Shown piece by piece: positions 23,329-35,700 of a DNA stretch of 64,000 bases. Made by a program: the position numbers and the translations under genes. Each line of letters opens with the position of its first letter. The stretch's first letter is position 1. The DNA is from Perilla frutescens (lineage: Eukaryota > Streptophyta > Magnoliopsida > Lamiales > Lamiaceae): assembly GCA_026008535.1 (NCBI GenBank), contig BRKX01000002.1, forward strand, positions 55,444,170-55,508,169, in the 5' to 3' direction. The notes beneath the pieces were generated by a model that was not told the DNA's origin, searched no databases, and saw only the letters and a list, made by a program, of their open reading frames with translations.

Positions 23329-23910
23329 ACACTCTCCTCCATTCCCTAAAAGTTTAACACCGTTAATTTTAATATATTTTTTCCGTTATACCCTTTTGAA
23401 TTATTTCTTACCAAAACTCATTAGACTCTTAATTTTCCTAAAAAAAAACTCATTAAGTCTCCGTCATTCCCATTCAAAAGAAGATCAAGATTAAAACTAG
23501 GGCTTATAGAAATCCCAAATCAACTTTGTTCTTATACATTTTCAGGGTTTTATCACAAACAAATATGAAGATTTTTACTTAATTTGGAGCTTTTGTGCTG
23601 GGAGAAGAAATTTGACTGCAAGAAACAGAGGTATGTGGAATCTTGAACTTTTTAACTTTGGTTGTCCATGATTGTAATTATTTATGTTAATTTGGTTTAA
23701 TAATGGTCCCCCACCTCTTTTATAAGTATATTCTGTTCTGATTTTTGGGGAAAAAAACTTTTCTATCACAAACACAAAAGCATTTCGAGAAGATTAACAA
23801 TCGGGATCTGGATGAGGGCGGCGGTAGTTGTTTCAGTGATTATCTGGATGAGGGCGGCGGTAGTTATTTAGCAAATTTCTATGGAATGAATATTTTCTTA
23901 TTTATTGTAG

Positions 23911-26246
23911 ATGTCTTTATATGAAGAAGCTTATGATGAATCATTTGTGTCAAATTGTTCTTCTTGGATGTTGGAGGACATAGAAGGTCCTCTTGATGAT
24001 GACATTTTTTCTTCAAGGCCCTCTAATCATGCTATGGAGATTTGGAATAGTTTCAGAGCTTTGGTGAAAGAACAAAAAAGAAAAAGAATTGAAGAAATTG
24101 CAGAAATGGAAAACGATGCAAATTTAGAAGATGAACATTGGTTCTCTGATAATGAAGATGAGTTGACTTCTTTGAGAGGGTCTGATGATGATACTTTTTC
24201 TCATTCAAGTTGGAAAGAAGGCACTAAAATGGAGAACTTTGTTATGACAGTGGGGATAAAATTCTCTGATAGAAAACAATTTAGAGATGTGCTTAGGGAT
24301 TGGTCAGTAACAAATGGTTGGGAACTGAAGTTCCAAAAAAATGAAAGACATAAGATTACCGTTTTGTGTAAACATGGTTGTGAATGGAGACTACATGCTT
24401 CTTCTATTATGAAGACATCAACTTTCCAAGTAAAGTCCATTCGAGGGAGTCACACTTGTGCACGCAGCACAAATAATAGCGAGGCAAATTACAAGTATAT
24501 AGGAAGTAAGATCCAGGATCTGGTGAAGTATAATCCAAGTGATAGTTTGGAGTCGTTGAAGAATAAAATCAGAAGAGATCTACAGATTGAAGTCAATGAA
24601 CAGAAAGTGTATAGAGCTAAAAAATATGCTCTCAAATTGATCCAAGTGGACATAAATGCACAATATACTAGAATTTATGATTATTGTGAGACTGTGGTAA
24701 AGTACAATCCAAGAAGTACTATGGTGCTAAAAGTTGACAAATCACTCAATCCACCTGTATTTGAAAGAATGTATTTTTGTCTTAGTGGTTTACGGGATGG
24801 ATTTTTAGCTGGTATTGCAGGCCAATAATTGGATTGGATGGATGTCACTTGAAAGGGATTTATAAAGGACAATTATTGTGTGTTGTTGGCAGAGATGGAA
24901 ATGACAATTTATATCCCATTGCAATGGCATGTGTGGAGATTGAGAAAGCAGAAAGTTGGGAATGGTTTTTGAATTTATTATTTAGGGATATTGGTTCATG
25001 TGAATAAAGAGGTTGGGCATTCATTTCAGATAGACAAAAGGGTTTAATTGATGTTATTGGTCATTTGGCTCCAAATGCAGAGCATAGGTTCTGTCTAAGA
25101 CACATGTACAATAATTTCAAAGCAAAATTCAAGGGAGATGATCTGAAAAAACTTTTCTGGAAAGCTGCTTCTGCATACAATGTAAGACAACATTTAAAGG
25201 TGATAAAGGAGATTAAGCGAATTAGTGTCAAGAGAGGAAAAGAAATGACACCTTTTGAGTGGTTGGACAATATTCCTCCGAATCATTGGGCTAGATGTTT
25301 TTTCCCAAACAATACCAATTGTGATGTTGTGGTAAATAACATATCAAAGTCTTTCAATAACTATATTTTGGCAGCAAGGAAATTGCCCATCACTGAAATG
25401 TTTGAGTGGATAAGAAGAAAGCTTATGACAAGAATCCAAATTAAAAGAGAGAAAATGGAAAAATATGAAGGAGTTGTTTGCCCAAACATTGTGAAAAAAA
25501 TAGAGAAGCAACGATTTGAGAGTAGGCATTGTTTTCCTAACTGGGCTGGAGATGATAAGTATGAGATCATTCATTTCATGGAGAATCATGTAGTGGAGCT
25601 AAACATGAAGCATTGTACTTGTGGGGTGTTCCAATTATGTGGGTATCCTTGTTGTCATGCAATTTCAGCAATAAGTTTTCATAGACTGAATGTGGAAGAT
25701 TATGTTGTTGACTGGTTTAAGAAAGATATGTACATAAGAGTCTACAGCCATATGATATATCCGGTGCCAGGAATGCATGATTATGAGAGCTCTTCACTTG
25801 GGCCAGTTAATCCTCCAAATATAAATATACGGGCAGAAAGGCCTAAGACGCAAAGAATTCGAGATGGAAATGATAGGAATTCTAATGTTGTTTCAAGGAA
25901 AGGGTTGACACATACATGTGCTATTTGTTTAGAATATGGCCATAACAAAAGAAGTTGCAAAAATCAACCTCATCCCAATTCAAAGTTTTACAAGGTAATA
26001 TATTTGTTATCATGTTGAAGAACAGGCTCCTGCTGTAGAACAGATGGAACATCATTTGATTTAAATGGCAATGTTACTACTAATGAGGTATGCTACAATT
26101 TTTATTTTTTTTCTTATGTAGTATTCATATATGTTTGCTTGTTTCAGCTACACCATCAACCTTCACAAATTTTCAATGTGGGTGAACTAAGAGCCAGCGT
26201 CAATTCAAATTCTTCAATTGTAAAACATCCAAGATTAAAGAAATAG
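23911..26246 (+). pseudogene. MULE (MURA-type) transposase, two disabling lesions
   Basis: The gene starts after a TTATTGTAG acceptor. The first 300 residues hold an acidic N-terminus and the MuDR DNA-binding domain (FSDRKQFRDVLRDWSVTNGW ... LCKHGCEWRLHAS). A net 2-nt shift near 24815-24822 breaks the frame just before the catalytic LDGCHLKG (first Asp at 24837). SDRQKGL supplies the second Asp, and a TAA at 25005-25007 lies between them. The rest is open: a SWIM zinc finger (CTCGVFQLCGYPCCHA), then a CCHC knuckle (CAICLEYGHNKRSC). A likely last exon is 26148-26246, after GTTTCAG, ending PRLKK. It is otherwise full length, so the loss of function looks fairly recent. Confidence 0.85.
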
Positions 26247-26513
26247 AGACTTTGAAGTAGTGATGTTACTTTTTGGGGAAGAACCAAATACTACAAATAG
26301 GAGAATCTGAAGAAACAATTGGGTACTTTTGATAGCAGACCAATGTTGTGTAAATTGGTTATGTTTATGTTGCTAACGGGTTAAAATTATTTTGTTTTAT
26401 ATGGTTCTTTTGAGGCACTAATATTCTACACCAATGTGATTTAGTGGGATTTTATGGTGTAAGCTTTTTCAGATGATTTAATTTAATCTTGTGATATGCT
26501 GTTTCAAGGATAA

Positions 26514-27223
26514 CTAGCTTTTACCCTCGTGCGATGCACGAAGATAATTTTATAATTATAATCTTTAAGTTGTATATTGCAAATATTTCTATATTCGTTA
26601 TTAATTAACAATATTTTACTTTAATTTAATGACAAAAAATGTGTGAGACCGTCTTACAGGTCCAAATTCGTAAGATCCATATCCAAATTTATATTCAATA
26701 TCACATTTGTTATTTTTTTTAATGTTTGATGGTATTTTAAATCCGAATTTTAACATGTCTCATGAATTTTGTTCCATAAGGTGATCTCACACAAGACTCA
26801 TTTTAATTTAATTTGATATATAGGTTTCTCACACTTTTCAACCTATATTGATATTGATATTAGATTGAACGCAATAATTGATAAGAGATATGCATGTAGA
26901 TGATTGATTCATAGTATAATCATAACTTCAACATATAAGAAAATGTCCTAAACTTTTTGCACTATTTGTTAAATATTGTAACTCATATAAAGAGTATAAA
27001 ATCATCATACATTTAATTTTGATTCTAATAATAAGACTTGAGATAAGTGACTAAAAAAGAATTTGAAAAATATATATGGCATAACTTAAACTATATATAA
27101 TTATAGAGGCCCAAGTGTAAATGACGAAATATAGACACTATTAAAAATAAAAATAAAAATTCAGCCTACCTAATGATTAAAAAAACATAATAATAATTTA
27201 GTCAAGTGTTTCAGTGTTGTAGT

Positions 27224-27291
<68 letters not shown>

Positions 27292-27659
27292 ACATAAAAA
27301 TAGGTATTGTCTAGAATTATTTTCGCAATTCTCTTCATGTTTATAAATCTATCCATTATTCTCCTTCCACAAATTCCTCTCCATTTTTCTTCTTTGGCAA
27401 ACATATATTTGTCAAAATAAAAATCTCTTAAACAATAAAGTCACACTATTTTATTTTTACATTGTAAGTACATCCAAGAAACCTTTACAATAACGGATCA
27501 TACGAATTTCGACCCGTAAGGCGATCTCGCATATTTTTGTCATTAAATTAAAGTAAAATATTGTTAATTAATAATGAATGTAGAAATCTTTACAATATGT
27601 TACTTAAAAAATATAATTATAAAATTATCTTCGTGCATCACATGATTGTAAAAGCTAGT
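26514..27659. mobile_element. Inverted-repeat element inside the MULE
   Basis: The ends ACTAGCTTTTAC...GTGCGATGCACGAAG and their inverse (CTTCGTGCATCAC...GTAAAAGCTAGT) pair over about 100 bp and continue into a matching AATTTTATAATTATA stretch. ATA flanks both sides. The interior has a CT then CA microsatellite (27226-27294) and no transposase. The class is uncertain. Confidence 0.6.
27226..27294. repeat. CT plus CA compound microsatellite
   Basis: A CT run of about 20 units is joined directly to a CA run of about 12 units. Confidence 0.95.
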
Positions 27660-27662
27660 ATA

Positions 27663-28391
27663 ATATTCTAGACTTGATAAATATATTGAAAAAAAAAATC
27701 AGCCACCAACATGGCATACCAAGTGCTCTTTATTTTTTCGTTAGGTTTTCTGAATCTTCAAATCAAAATCAAGCTGGTTGATGCTCATTGGTAAAAATGA
27801 AATAGGTCGAGCAAGAGAGAACCGATGACAGACAATAAAGAACATTCGTGAACCAAATCTTCAAGATCAATATTGATGCAAGAACAAAAGACAGGAGAGC
27901 TTAATCATTGAGCATCACATTCATATACTTGTCCATGAATTTTTGTTGTAGATGTATTTTTATGTGATATATTATAAGAACAATATGGAAGTTGAATTGG
28001 ATTTGGGGCCATAATTTTTTTAATTAAATTGGGATGATGAATTGGGAGCTATTAATTATTGATTTTCATCACAATCCTAGAAATACAAACTAATTGACTT
28101 ATTAGTTGTGGATTCATTAATGATAATTGACTATTAATATAATTATTATAAATTAACCAATTAACTATTTCATTCCTATCAAATGGGCGGAATTTTTTTA
28201 TTTTATTTTAAAACTACAATATTAATAACGTATAGGCTATATAATTATTATTCATACAGTTAGTCGATTACTGGTAAATATATTTTAAAATAGTCTTTTT
28301 TATAGGAAAAAGGTCAAAAAGGGAATTCCATACTCACTTTTCAAGTGTGTAGTTCACGCACGGTTAAATTTGACAGAATTGGGGGTTTTGC
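27663..28391. other. MULE 3' interior, no gene seen
   Basis: This is AT-rich sequence between the nested element and the right terminal repeat. Confidence 0.4.
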
Positions 28392-28494
28392 GATGTATTT
28401 TTCAATGACATAGGGGGGTTTTCAACTATTTATAAAACACGGGGGGTTTTTTGATTTTTCGGAAAAACACAGGGAATTTATATGAATTTTGCCC
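28392..28494 (-). repeat. MULE right terminal inverted repeat
   Basis: It is the inverse of 23226-23328 and ends GAATTTTGCCC. It is followed by ATAATTTAA. Confidence 0.9.
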
Positions 28495-28580
28495 ATAATT
28501 TAATTCAACACAATAATTTATATAATTTAAAATATACAACTATGCACACCTTTATATTAAACCCTAGACCCCATCTAATT

Positions 28581-28817
28581 AGAGTTATAGTTTTTTTAAG
28601 GACAACAACTTAGGCCAATTTGAAAAAGAGGATAAATTTATTGCGGGCCGAAATTTAAGGACATTAACATTTAAGTATTGCGTCCGTAGCTCGTTCGGGC
28701 TGAAAATTGGCCTACGGACACAACACTTAAATGTTAATGTCCTTAAATTTCAGCCCATAATAAATTTGTCCTCTTTTCCAAATCGGCCTAAGTTGTCCTT
28801 AAAAAAACTCTAACTCT
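28581..28817. repeat. Fold-back element, copy 1
   Basis: The arms form a near-perfect palindrome of about 237 bp: AGAGTTATAGTTTTTTTAAG at the left pairs with its inverse at the right, continuing through ACTTAGGCC, AAATTTATT and ACATTAACATTTAAGT blocks. A short central loop is at about 28690-28715. There is no coding content. Confidence 0.8.
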
Positions 28818-29474
28818 AAACTAAACCAAGCAAACATAATAAAAACTAATGGCTTCCATTGTTCCACATAGGCGGTGTCCACAAAAATATGTGGACTAAG
28901 TAAGGTGTGTAGGATAACAAAATTGTATACGAATACACACACACACACACCGTTAATTTTTTATTCCATTTCCTATTCTATTATTAATTGAATATATATA
29001 CATACATATGTACTAGCTAACTATTGGAATTACTTTTTTCAAAAACATATATCTGAATACTAGCTCCCTTAATTATAAAGATTTCTTTGACGTTCAGCTC
29101 ATATTTCTCGCTTCAATCCTGCTAACTAAGAATAGAACTCATAGGTCTTTGCTTCAAGTATGATCTCTCTTAGCCCTCCAATGCCAGTAACAACCATCAA
29201 AATAAAACCAACTACTATATAGATCTGATTCATAGCATATATATATATATGAATCATCAGTTGCATGTAAGCATTACGAGGAATGAAAAATAAAATCTCG
29301 AGAATGACTAGTTGGGGGAGTTGGTGAGCTTGTGACTAAAATTAATTACGATTTCAAATCTCAAATCTCAATCAATGTCTTCTAGGTTGAGATAATCAAG
29401 CACGACTCAAAAATATTTTAATAAAAAATTAATGACATGTTAAAACTGTGCTTACCCAGTTAATGAACCAAGAA

Positions 29475-29690
29475 AGGCCCAATTTGGAAAAGAGGACAAA
29501 TTTATTACGGGCCGAAATTTAAGGACATTAACATTTAAGTGTTGCATCCATAGCCCGTTCGGACTGAAAATTGGCCTACGGATGCAATACTTAAATGTTA
29601 GTGTTCTTAAATTTCGGCCCGCAATAAATTTGTCCTCTTTTCCAAATCGGCCTAAGTTGTTGTCCTTAAAAAAACTCTAACTCCATCTAA
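29475..29690. repeat. Fold-back element, copy 2
   Basis: It is the same family as 28581-28817, about 90% alike by eye, with the left arm shortened by about 30 bp. Palindromic pairing runs from AAGGCCCAATTTGG at the left to CCAAATCGGCCT at the right. Confidence 0.8.
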
Positions 29691-30008
29691 TTAAGCCCTT
29701 GAAAACACTTTGATCACATGCACTAACTACACCATAACCGTACAACCAATTCATACATCAATCGTTTCAATTCATACGTACAATTTCACATCTAATTAAT
29801 ACTTGATTTATCGAATTTGTAAAAATCTTATATTTAATTTTTCTTTTATATATGTAATTAATTACAAATAATTTACATATAATCATATTAATTTTTTAAA
29901 TTTAAAAACAAAATATTATTTTATTTACTCCAAAAATTACTGTATGACTTAAAATATAAAAAATGATTAATTAAAAATTCAAAATCGAATTAAAAATATA
30001 AAAAAAAA

Positions 30009-30400
30009 CAGAAAAAGGTGACGGAATATTTCTATCACCATATAATAAAATTAATGTGAAAATAAAAAAATAGGCGACATAATATGTCCGTCGCCTTCTT
30101 TCCGGGAAAAAAATATTTTTTAAAAAACAAGGCGATGGAATGGTTTCTGTCGCCTTAATATTCGGAAAAAAAATTAAAAATTAAAATAAGATGACAGAAT
30201 AGTTCTGTCACCTTATTTTTTGTGAATTAAAAATAATTAAAAAAAATGGAAGGCGACGGAACCATTCCGTCACCCCATTTGGTAACAGACATTCGGTCGC
30301 AAATTCCGTCACTAATAAGGTTCGTCGCCTTTCCATCGCCCGTGTTGACAGAATGAATTCCGTCGCCAAATCCGTCGTCCGAAACATGTTTTTTTAAGGA
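30009..30400. repeat. CACTA subterminal repeat cluster
   Basis: About ten copies of GGCGACGGAAT or its inverse (ATTCCGTCGCC and variants) lie in both orientations. This is the same subfamily as at 17185-17735, probably the other end of the outer CACTA element. Confidence 0.6.
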
Positions 30401-30893
30401 AAAAAAAATGTGATTTGTGGCTGTCACTTCACTTTGTTGTTGACGTGAAGAATTAACCAAAAAATAAAAATAAAGGCCAAGAAAAATTTGTGGAGTGTTC
30501 GTGAAAGCTCGATTGAATTGTGACATCGAAAAAAAAGAGAAGGCCACGGTCTGCGGCAAACCAAAGAGTGAGATGATTGGTGCAAGAGTGAAAGAAAGAG
30601 CAATGTTTGATTATCAACACCAACCAATTTCAAAGGAGACTCGATAGCTTGGATGGACTCTTAAATAAAAGCTTGTTTAAATTCATTGGAAAGACAGCAT
30701 AACAATTTTTTTTACTTCACATGTAGCCATAGAACCTTTTTTTTCTTCTGCCTTGAGCAGCAATCGAAACCTTGACCAACCAAGTGTCTGCCGCAATAAA
30801 AATTCGAACAGTAAATCTCAATCTTTTTTTTTGGATAAAAGTAGGATACTCTCGATGATCGATGATCTATGACCTCTTAATGAAAACACCAAT
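30401..30893. other. Unassigned segment beside the gypsy 5' LTR
   Basis: On the minus strand this follows the LTR and should hold the gypsy leader and gag start. The stretch TTGGTGTTTTCATTAAGAGG directly after the LTR resembles gypsy primer-site leaders. No convincing gag N-terminus was recognised. Confidence 0.4.
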
Positions 30894-31191
30894 TGATACG
30901 ACTCTGATTCGGGATCGTATCAGATAGGGTATTTTTCAAGTGAGTACAAACTCCAATTTTGCTTTACGAGCAAACGAGGCTCCAAATTACATTCGAGTGT
31001 GAAGAACTCCAATAACAAGAACAATATTATTTCTTGGATATCAAAATACGTAAAACCCAGAACAATATATAAGGTAGAAAATCTAATAATCTAAATAAGG
31101 GAAACAATCCTTAAAATATAAACTACCTAAGCTAAATAACATAAATAAATAATAATTAAATAAACCCAATATGTAATTTAATGACGTATCA
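30894..31191 (-). repeat. LTR of an old gypsy-type element (5' LTR)
   Basis: It is 298 bp from TGATACGACT to TGACGTATCA, homologous to 6498-6789 in the same orientation. A leader-like sequence follows it on the minus strand, which fits a 5' LTR. Confidence 0.7.
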
Positions 31192-31193
31192 CC

Positions 31194-31383
31194 TGTAAGA
31201 ATATGAATTGATAGGTAATTTCATACCATTTACTATTAGCCAATCAATATATATACAGAGTACATGAGATCTTAGAGATACACTAAACTAATGAGATAAA
31301 TATAATCCTAATATAAAGAGATTACAATAATTAATAATAGAATAATTTACAGAAATATAAATAATATATCTCATCCCTTATTA
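31194..31383 (-). repeat. 3' LTR of the Ale-like element, TA...CA ends
   Basis: On the minus strand it starts TAATAAGGGATGAG and ends CATATTCTTACA. The 5' LTR has the same TA...CA ends, so the non-standard TA is inherited. The polypurine-like ACTTGCGGGAGCA (about 31385-31397) lies next to it. Confidence 0.88.
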
Positions 31384-31449
31384 TGCTCCCGCAAGTTGGA
31401 ACTCCTCATGGAGAGACCAATCTTGACAAGTAAATCGAGAAAGCGAGTT

Positions 31450-32777
31450 TGATTAGGTTGTTATTTCGTATATATTTTGGGTCATTTTTGGTATGTTTCT
31501 GCAGTGTTACTCACCCCATGGTCAAGTTTTGTGGAAGAATTTATGTCTTGTGGTTTATTTTAGGTGGTTGACATAAAAGTGGAGATAATGACATTGTTTT
31601 GGAGGGTTTAGACGCAATTGGATTGAAGAAAAGCTGAAGACTCTGGAAAGCAGTCGGTATGGGCATACTGACTGATGGATTATGCGAGTATTTGGACTAG
31701 AGATAGTGGATCTGTACCAGTTGTGGGCCATGGATGAAAATTACATCTTATTTTATTACTTTTGGATTTTATTTTTATTATTTTCCTAGTTGGATTAGGA
31801 TTAGGATGCTTTTTAATTAATTAGTTAAGGATTAGTATAAAAAGACTTCTAGACAGAGTAGGACTATATCCATTGCAGTATAGATTATTCCAACGCCAGA
31901 AACAATAGGAAAAAATGGATTTTTCTCTGCATATTTCATAATTCAATTTCATTATTTATTTCTTTTTTCATCGTTCTTCTCTATCAATTAATTTCTGAAG
32001 TGTCAATCCAATTATGAATTCAAGTTAAACGCGTTCTATTCCGAGATTAATGAAGCCCTGACGCAATTATACTGTGAGATCTAATTGTTCTTTTTATTTT
32101 GATTAATTGCATGTATCTGTTATTCTCAGGGTTTAAAGTCGTTAATTGTTTTGACTCTGCTAGGTAGGTGCACATATTTAGTAGATCGGAATTAATTAGT
32201 AGCCAATTAAACCGGCCATCCATAATTGTGGTTTAAGTTTAATTAGTGGTACAACGATTCTTCAGAATCGAGGGAATAATAGTCTTAATTCAACGGTCCT
32301 GTGTCAGAGTCTGTTGGTTTTGAATCGGGTTTCTCTAGTTCTTAATGTTGTCGGCTAATTAAACCTATAGAGTGTCTCTTACGGTTGTCAGTCGATTAGG
32401 AAAATAATTGGTGAAGTATCTTCTTGATTATCGAGAAGCTAAGGAGAAATTAAGCTGCATCAGTAAGTGTCTTCGGTGGCTATAACTGGTTTATATGCGT
32501 TGATTGGAAGTATCTTTGCATCGAGGATCGGAATAATTAAGCTAGGGTGGAGTACCTTTTTAATCTGTGAAGAAATCTATTCTCTGTTTAATTTCTTTTA
32601 TTTTCATTTTTTACATTATAACAAAGAAATTCGTTCGTAAGGTTTGGTTACTTGTAGACTAAAGTGTTGGATAATTCTCCCCGGTCCTTTAGGAGACGAT
32701 CTTGCTTGCCACTATTCTGGGTAGTGTGGGCATACCGACTGCGTGTCGGATTATTTTTGGTGAAAAACGACGCACCA
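31450..32777 (+). mobile_element. Solo LTR, 1328 bp
   Basis: TGATTAGGTTG at the left and GACGCACCA at the right give TG...CA ends. GAGTT directly flanks both (31445-31449 and 32778-32782). Removing it restores the last codons of the host copia pol. A TATAAAAAG box at 31836-31844 would be the LTR promoter if the element reads on the plus strand. No internal domain remains, as expected after LTR-LTR recombination. The parent family is not identified. Confidence 0.85.
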
Positions 32778-32782
32778 GAGTT

Positions 32783-35700
32783 CGAGAGAGGGGCTTGGTG
32801 AGAGCATCAACTAGCTAGTCCTTGGAGGATACATGAGCTACACGAAGAAAGCCATCACGAACAAACTGACGAATGAAATGGAAATCTAAGGCAACATGTT
32901 TCATACGAGTATGGAAAATAGGATTAGAACACAGATTCATAGCTCCCACATTATCACAGTAGATCACAGGTTATCTAGGTAGAGAGATACAAAGTTCACC
33001 AAGAAGTGAGTGGATCCAGCACACTTCAGCAGCAGTAGCAGCAACCGCTCGATATTCAGCCTTGATGGAGGAGCGAACGACAGTGGGCTACTTTTTAGAA
33101 CACTAGGAGAGAGGATTGTGACCAAGATAAACAATATAAGCACCGGTGGATGTGTAGTTATCCTTATTGCCAGCCCAATCGACATCGGAGTAGGCATGAA
33201 GAGATAATGAGGTGCTGTGATGTAGGAGAATACGATGATGAATAGTTCCACAAAGATAGCGTAAAACACGTTTGACAGCTTCCCAATGAACCGAGGTAGG
33301 ACAATGCATGAACTGAGAAAGCTTGTTGACAACATAGGCCACCTCCGTACGTGTGAAAGATAGATATTGCAAACCACCCACAATAGTCCGATACTCAGTG
33401 GGATTTGAAAGGACCTCACCAAGCTCTAAGGAGAGAGTAGGGGACACAGCTAAAGGAGTGGCAACAGGCTTAGCATTAGTCATCTTTGTTCGAGCGAGAA
33501 GATCAGCGATATAATGTCTTTGCGATAGAATGAGACCTTGAGAGTGGGTAACCACCTCAACACCAAGAAAATAATGAAGGTCACCTAGGTCTTTAACAGA
33601 GAATCAACGAGCAATGATAGAGATGAAATCATGAACAACTGTAGACTGGTTACCTGTAACAATTATATCATCAATATAGACAAGTATTATAATTGTTAGA
33701 CCATTCTCAATAAGGAAGAATAGTGAAGTGTCTGCCACAGAGTTAGTGAATCGCGAGTCTAACAAGAACTGGCGAAGCTCATTATACCACGCACGCGGGG
33801 CCTGTTTGAGACCATATATGGCCTTCTTAAGTTTATACACATGATGAGGCCGATCGGGGTCAACAAACCCTCGGGGTTGAGCCATGTACATGGCATCAAT
33901 GATGGAGCCTTAGAGGAAAGCATTGTTCACATCTAATTGACGAAGGAGCCACCCTTGACCAACTGCCAAAGAGAGAACAAGACGAACAGTGATTGGTTTG
34001 ATGACAGGACTAAAAGTCTCATGGTAATCGATGCCAGGACGTTAATGAAACCCCTTGGCCACCAAGCGAGCCTTATACCTATCAATAGAACTGTTAGCAA
34101 GACGTTTTATGCGAAAAACCCACTTAGTGCCAACCACATTGTATTGAGGATGCAGGGGCACTAGTTCCCAAGTCTCATTATGAATAAGAGCATCAAACTC
34201 AGTAGACATAGCCTGACACCAATGATTATCTTTGAGAGCCTGGGATACACAAGTTGGTTCAAGAAGATGTTGAAGTTGAGTAGAGAGATTAAGCATGGTG
34301 CGAGGTTTGAAAATGTTGTTACGAGAGCGTGTGATAATAGTGGAGGTGCGGATGGGAATGGTATCCAAATTGGTGAGAGGTAAAGAAGGAGGGTCAGAGG
34401 TAGATGGGATGGTATTATAGGAAAGAAAGGGAGGCTCAGAGGTACTGGTGGGACTATCTTGCTGTGTAGAGAGAGAAGATGGAGCAGAAGTAATTATCTC
34501 AGGAGCTGTTAGAGCCATAGATGGGAGAGGAGAGCTTGCCTGTGGTGGTGTAATCAGTGTTGGCAGAAGCCATATATCAACAGATGACATTGAAGGAGCA
34601 CTAATAGAAGACGAAACACTAGACATGGGAAATACCGTTTCGACAAATCGAACATGACGAGAAACATAAAATCGACCGATGGAAGAATCAAAACATAAAT
34701 ATGCACTTTGGGTAAGAGAATATCCGAGAAAAATACATGGAGCAGATTTGGGGTTGAGTTTATGTGGAAAATAAGGTCGAAGCCAAGGATAGCACAAACA
34801 ACCAAAAACACGAAGTTTAGAGTAATTTGGTGACTTTGCAAAAAGCTTGAAGTAGGGAGACGCCATGTGAAGTGTTGGTATAGGCATACGATTAATAAGA
34901 TAGACTGCAGTAAGGAAGGCATAGGACCAATATTGTTGAGGGAGTGCAGCATGAGAGAGAAGAGCAAGGCCAGTTTCAACAATGTGACGATGACGTCTTT
35001 CTGCAAAACCATTATGCTCAGGTGTGTGTGGAGGGGTGGTGAGATGTTGAATACCATGAGAAGAGAGAAATGGAATTAGACCAATATATTCACCTCCATT
35101 ATCTGTATAGAGAGTGATGATGTTGGTATGGAAGAAATTTTCAACAAGAGCTTTAAATTTGGAGAAGGTGATTGTGACATCAGATTTACGTTTAAGAGGA
35201 TATAGCCATATATAATGGGTGAAGTGATCAACAAATATAACATAATATTTGTATCCATCCATCGAGTGGAAGGGAGAGGTCCACACATCAGAAAAAATAA
35301 CTTCAAGTGGCAATTTAGAGTTAATGGAGGATATGGAAAACGGTAATTTTTTGCTTTTATTACTAAGAAAATCATTACCATGAGAATATCTATCACTAGT
35401 AGAACTACTAGATAGATGAAAACTGGAGAGAATATGATGTTGGATAGAGGCATTTGGATGACCAAGGCGATGATGCCAGGCTTGAGATGAGGTTTTAACA
35501 CCAACCGAGACAGTTTTGGGTCGTGAATAGGATGAGAGATCGGGCCACTCATATACACCATCCTTAGGCTGTCCTTCCAAGAGCGCATCCCCTGTCTGCA
35601 GATCCTTAACACGAAAAGAAGAAGGTAGAAAATTCAATTGATACATTATTGGTGAAGCAAAACTGAGAAATGGAGATGAGATTTCGTGTCATGGTAGGAA

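Larger units (their letters stand above)
23226..28494 (+). mobile_element. Mutator-like element (MULE), 5269 bp
   Basis: About 103-bp terminal inverted repeats (23226-23328 and 28392-28494) start GGGCAAAATTCATATAAAT and match at about 90% by eye. A perfect 9-bp target duplication ATAATTTAA lies on both sides (23217-23225 and 28495-28503). The element carries a MULE transposase gene broken by one frameshift and one stop. A smaller inverted-repeat element sits in its 3' part. Confidence 0.92.
17162..30400 (-). mobile_element. Outer CACTA-type element, much interrupted; right end not resolved
   Basis: The left edge reads CAATACAAGAAAA, one base off the canonical CACTACAAGAAAA terminus, and directly interrupts the gypsy gag. 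Inverted GCGACGGAATT/CCGTCGCC subterminal repeats crowd 17185-17450 and 17630-17735, and again 22875-23000 and 30009-30385. A CACTA transposase remnant lies at about 17970-18480. A matching right terminus was not found near 30400, so the extent is inferred from where the subterminal repeats stop. Confidence 0.4.

Noticed and set aside
30227..30633. Two overlapping minus-strand frames of about 70-110 codons
   Set aside because: They start in CACTA repeat DNA or in the gypsy flank and show no domain, so no gene is called.
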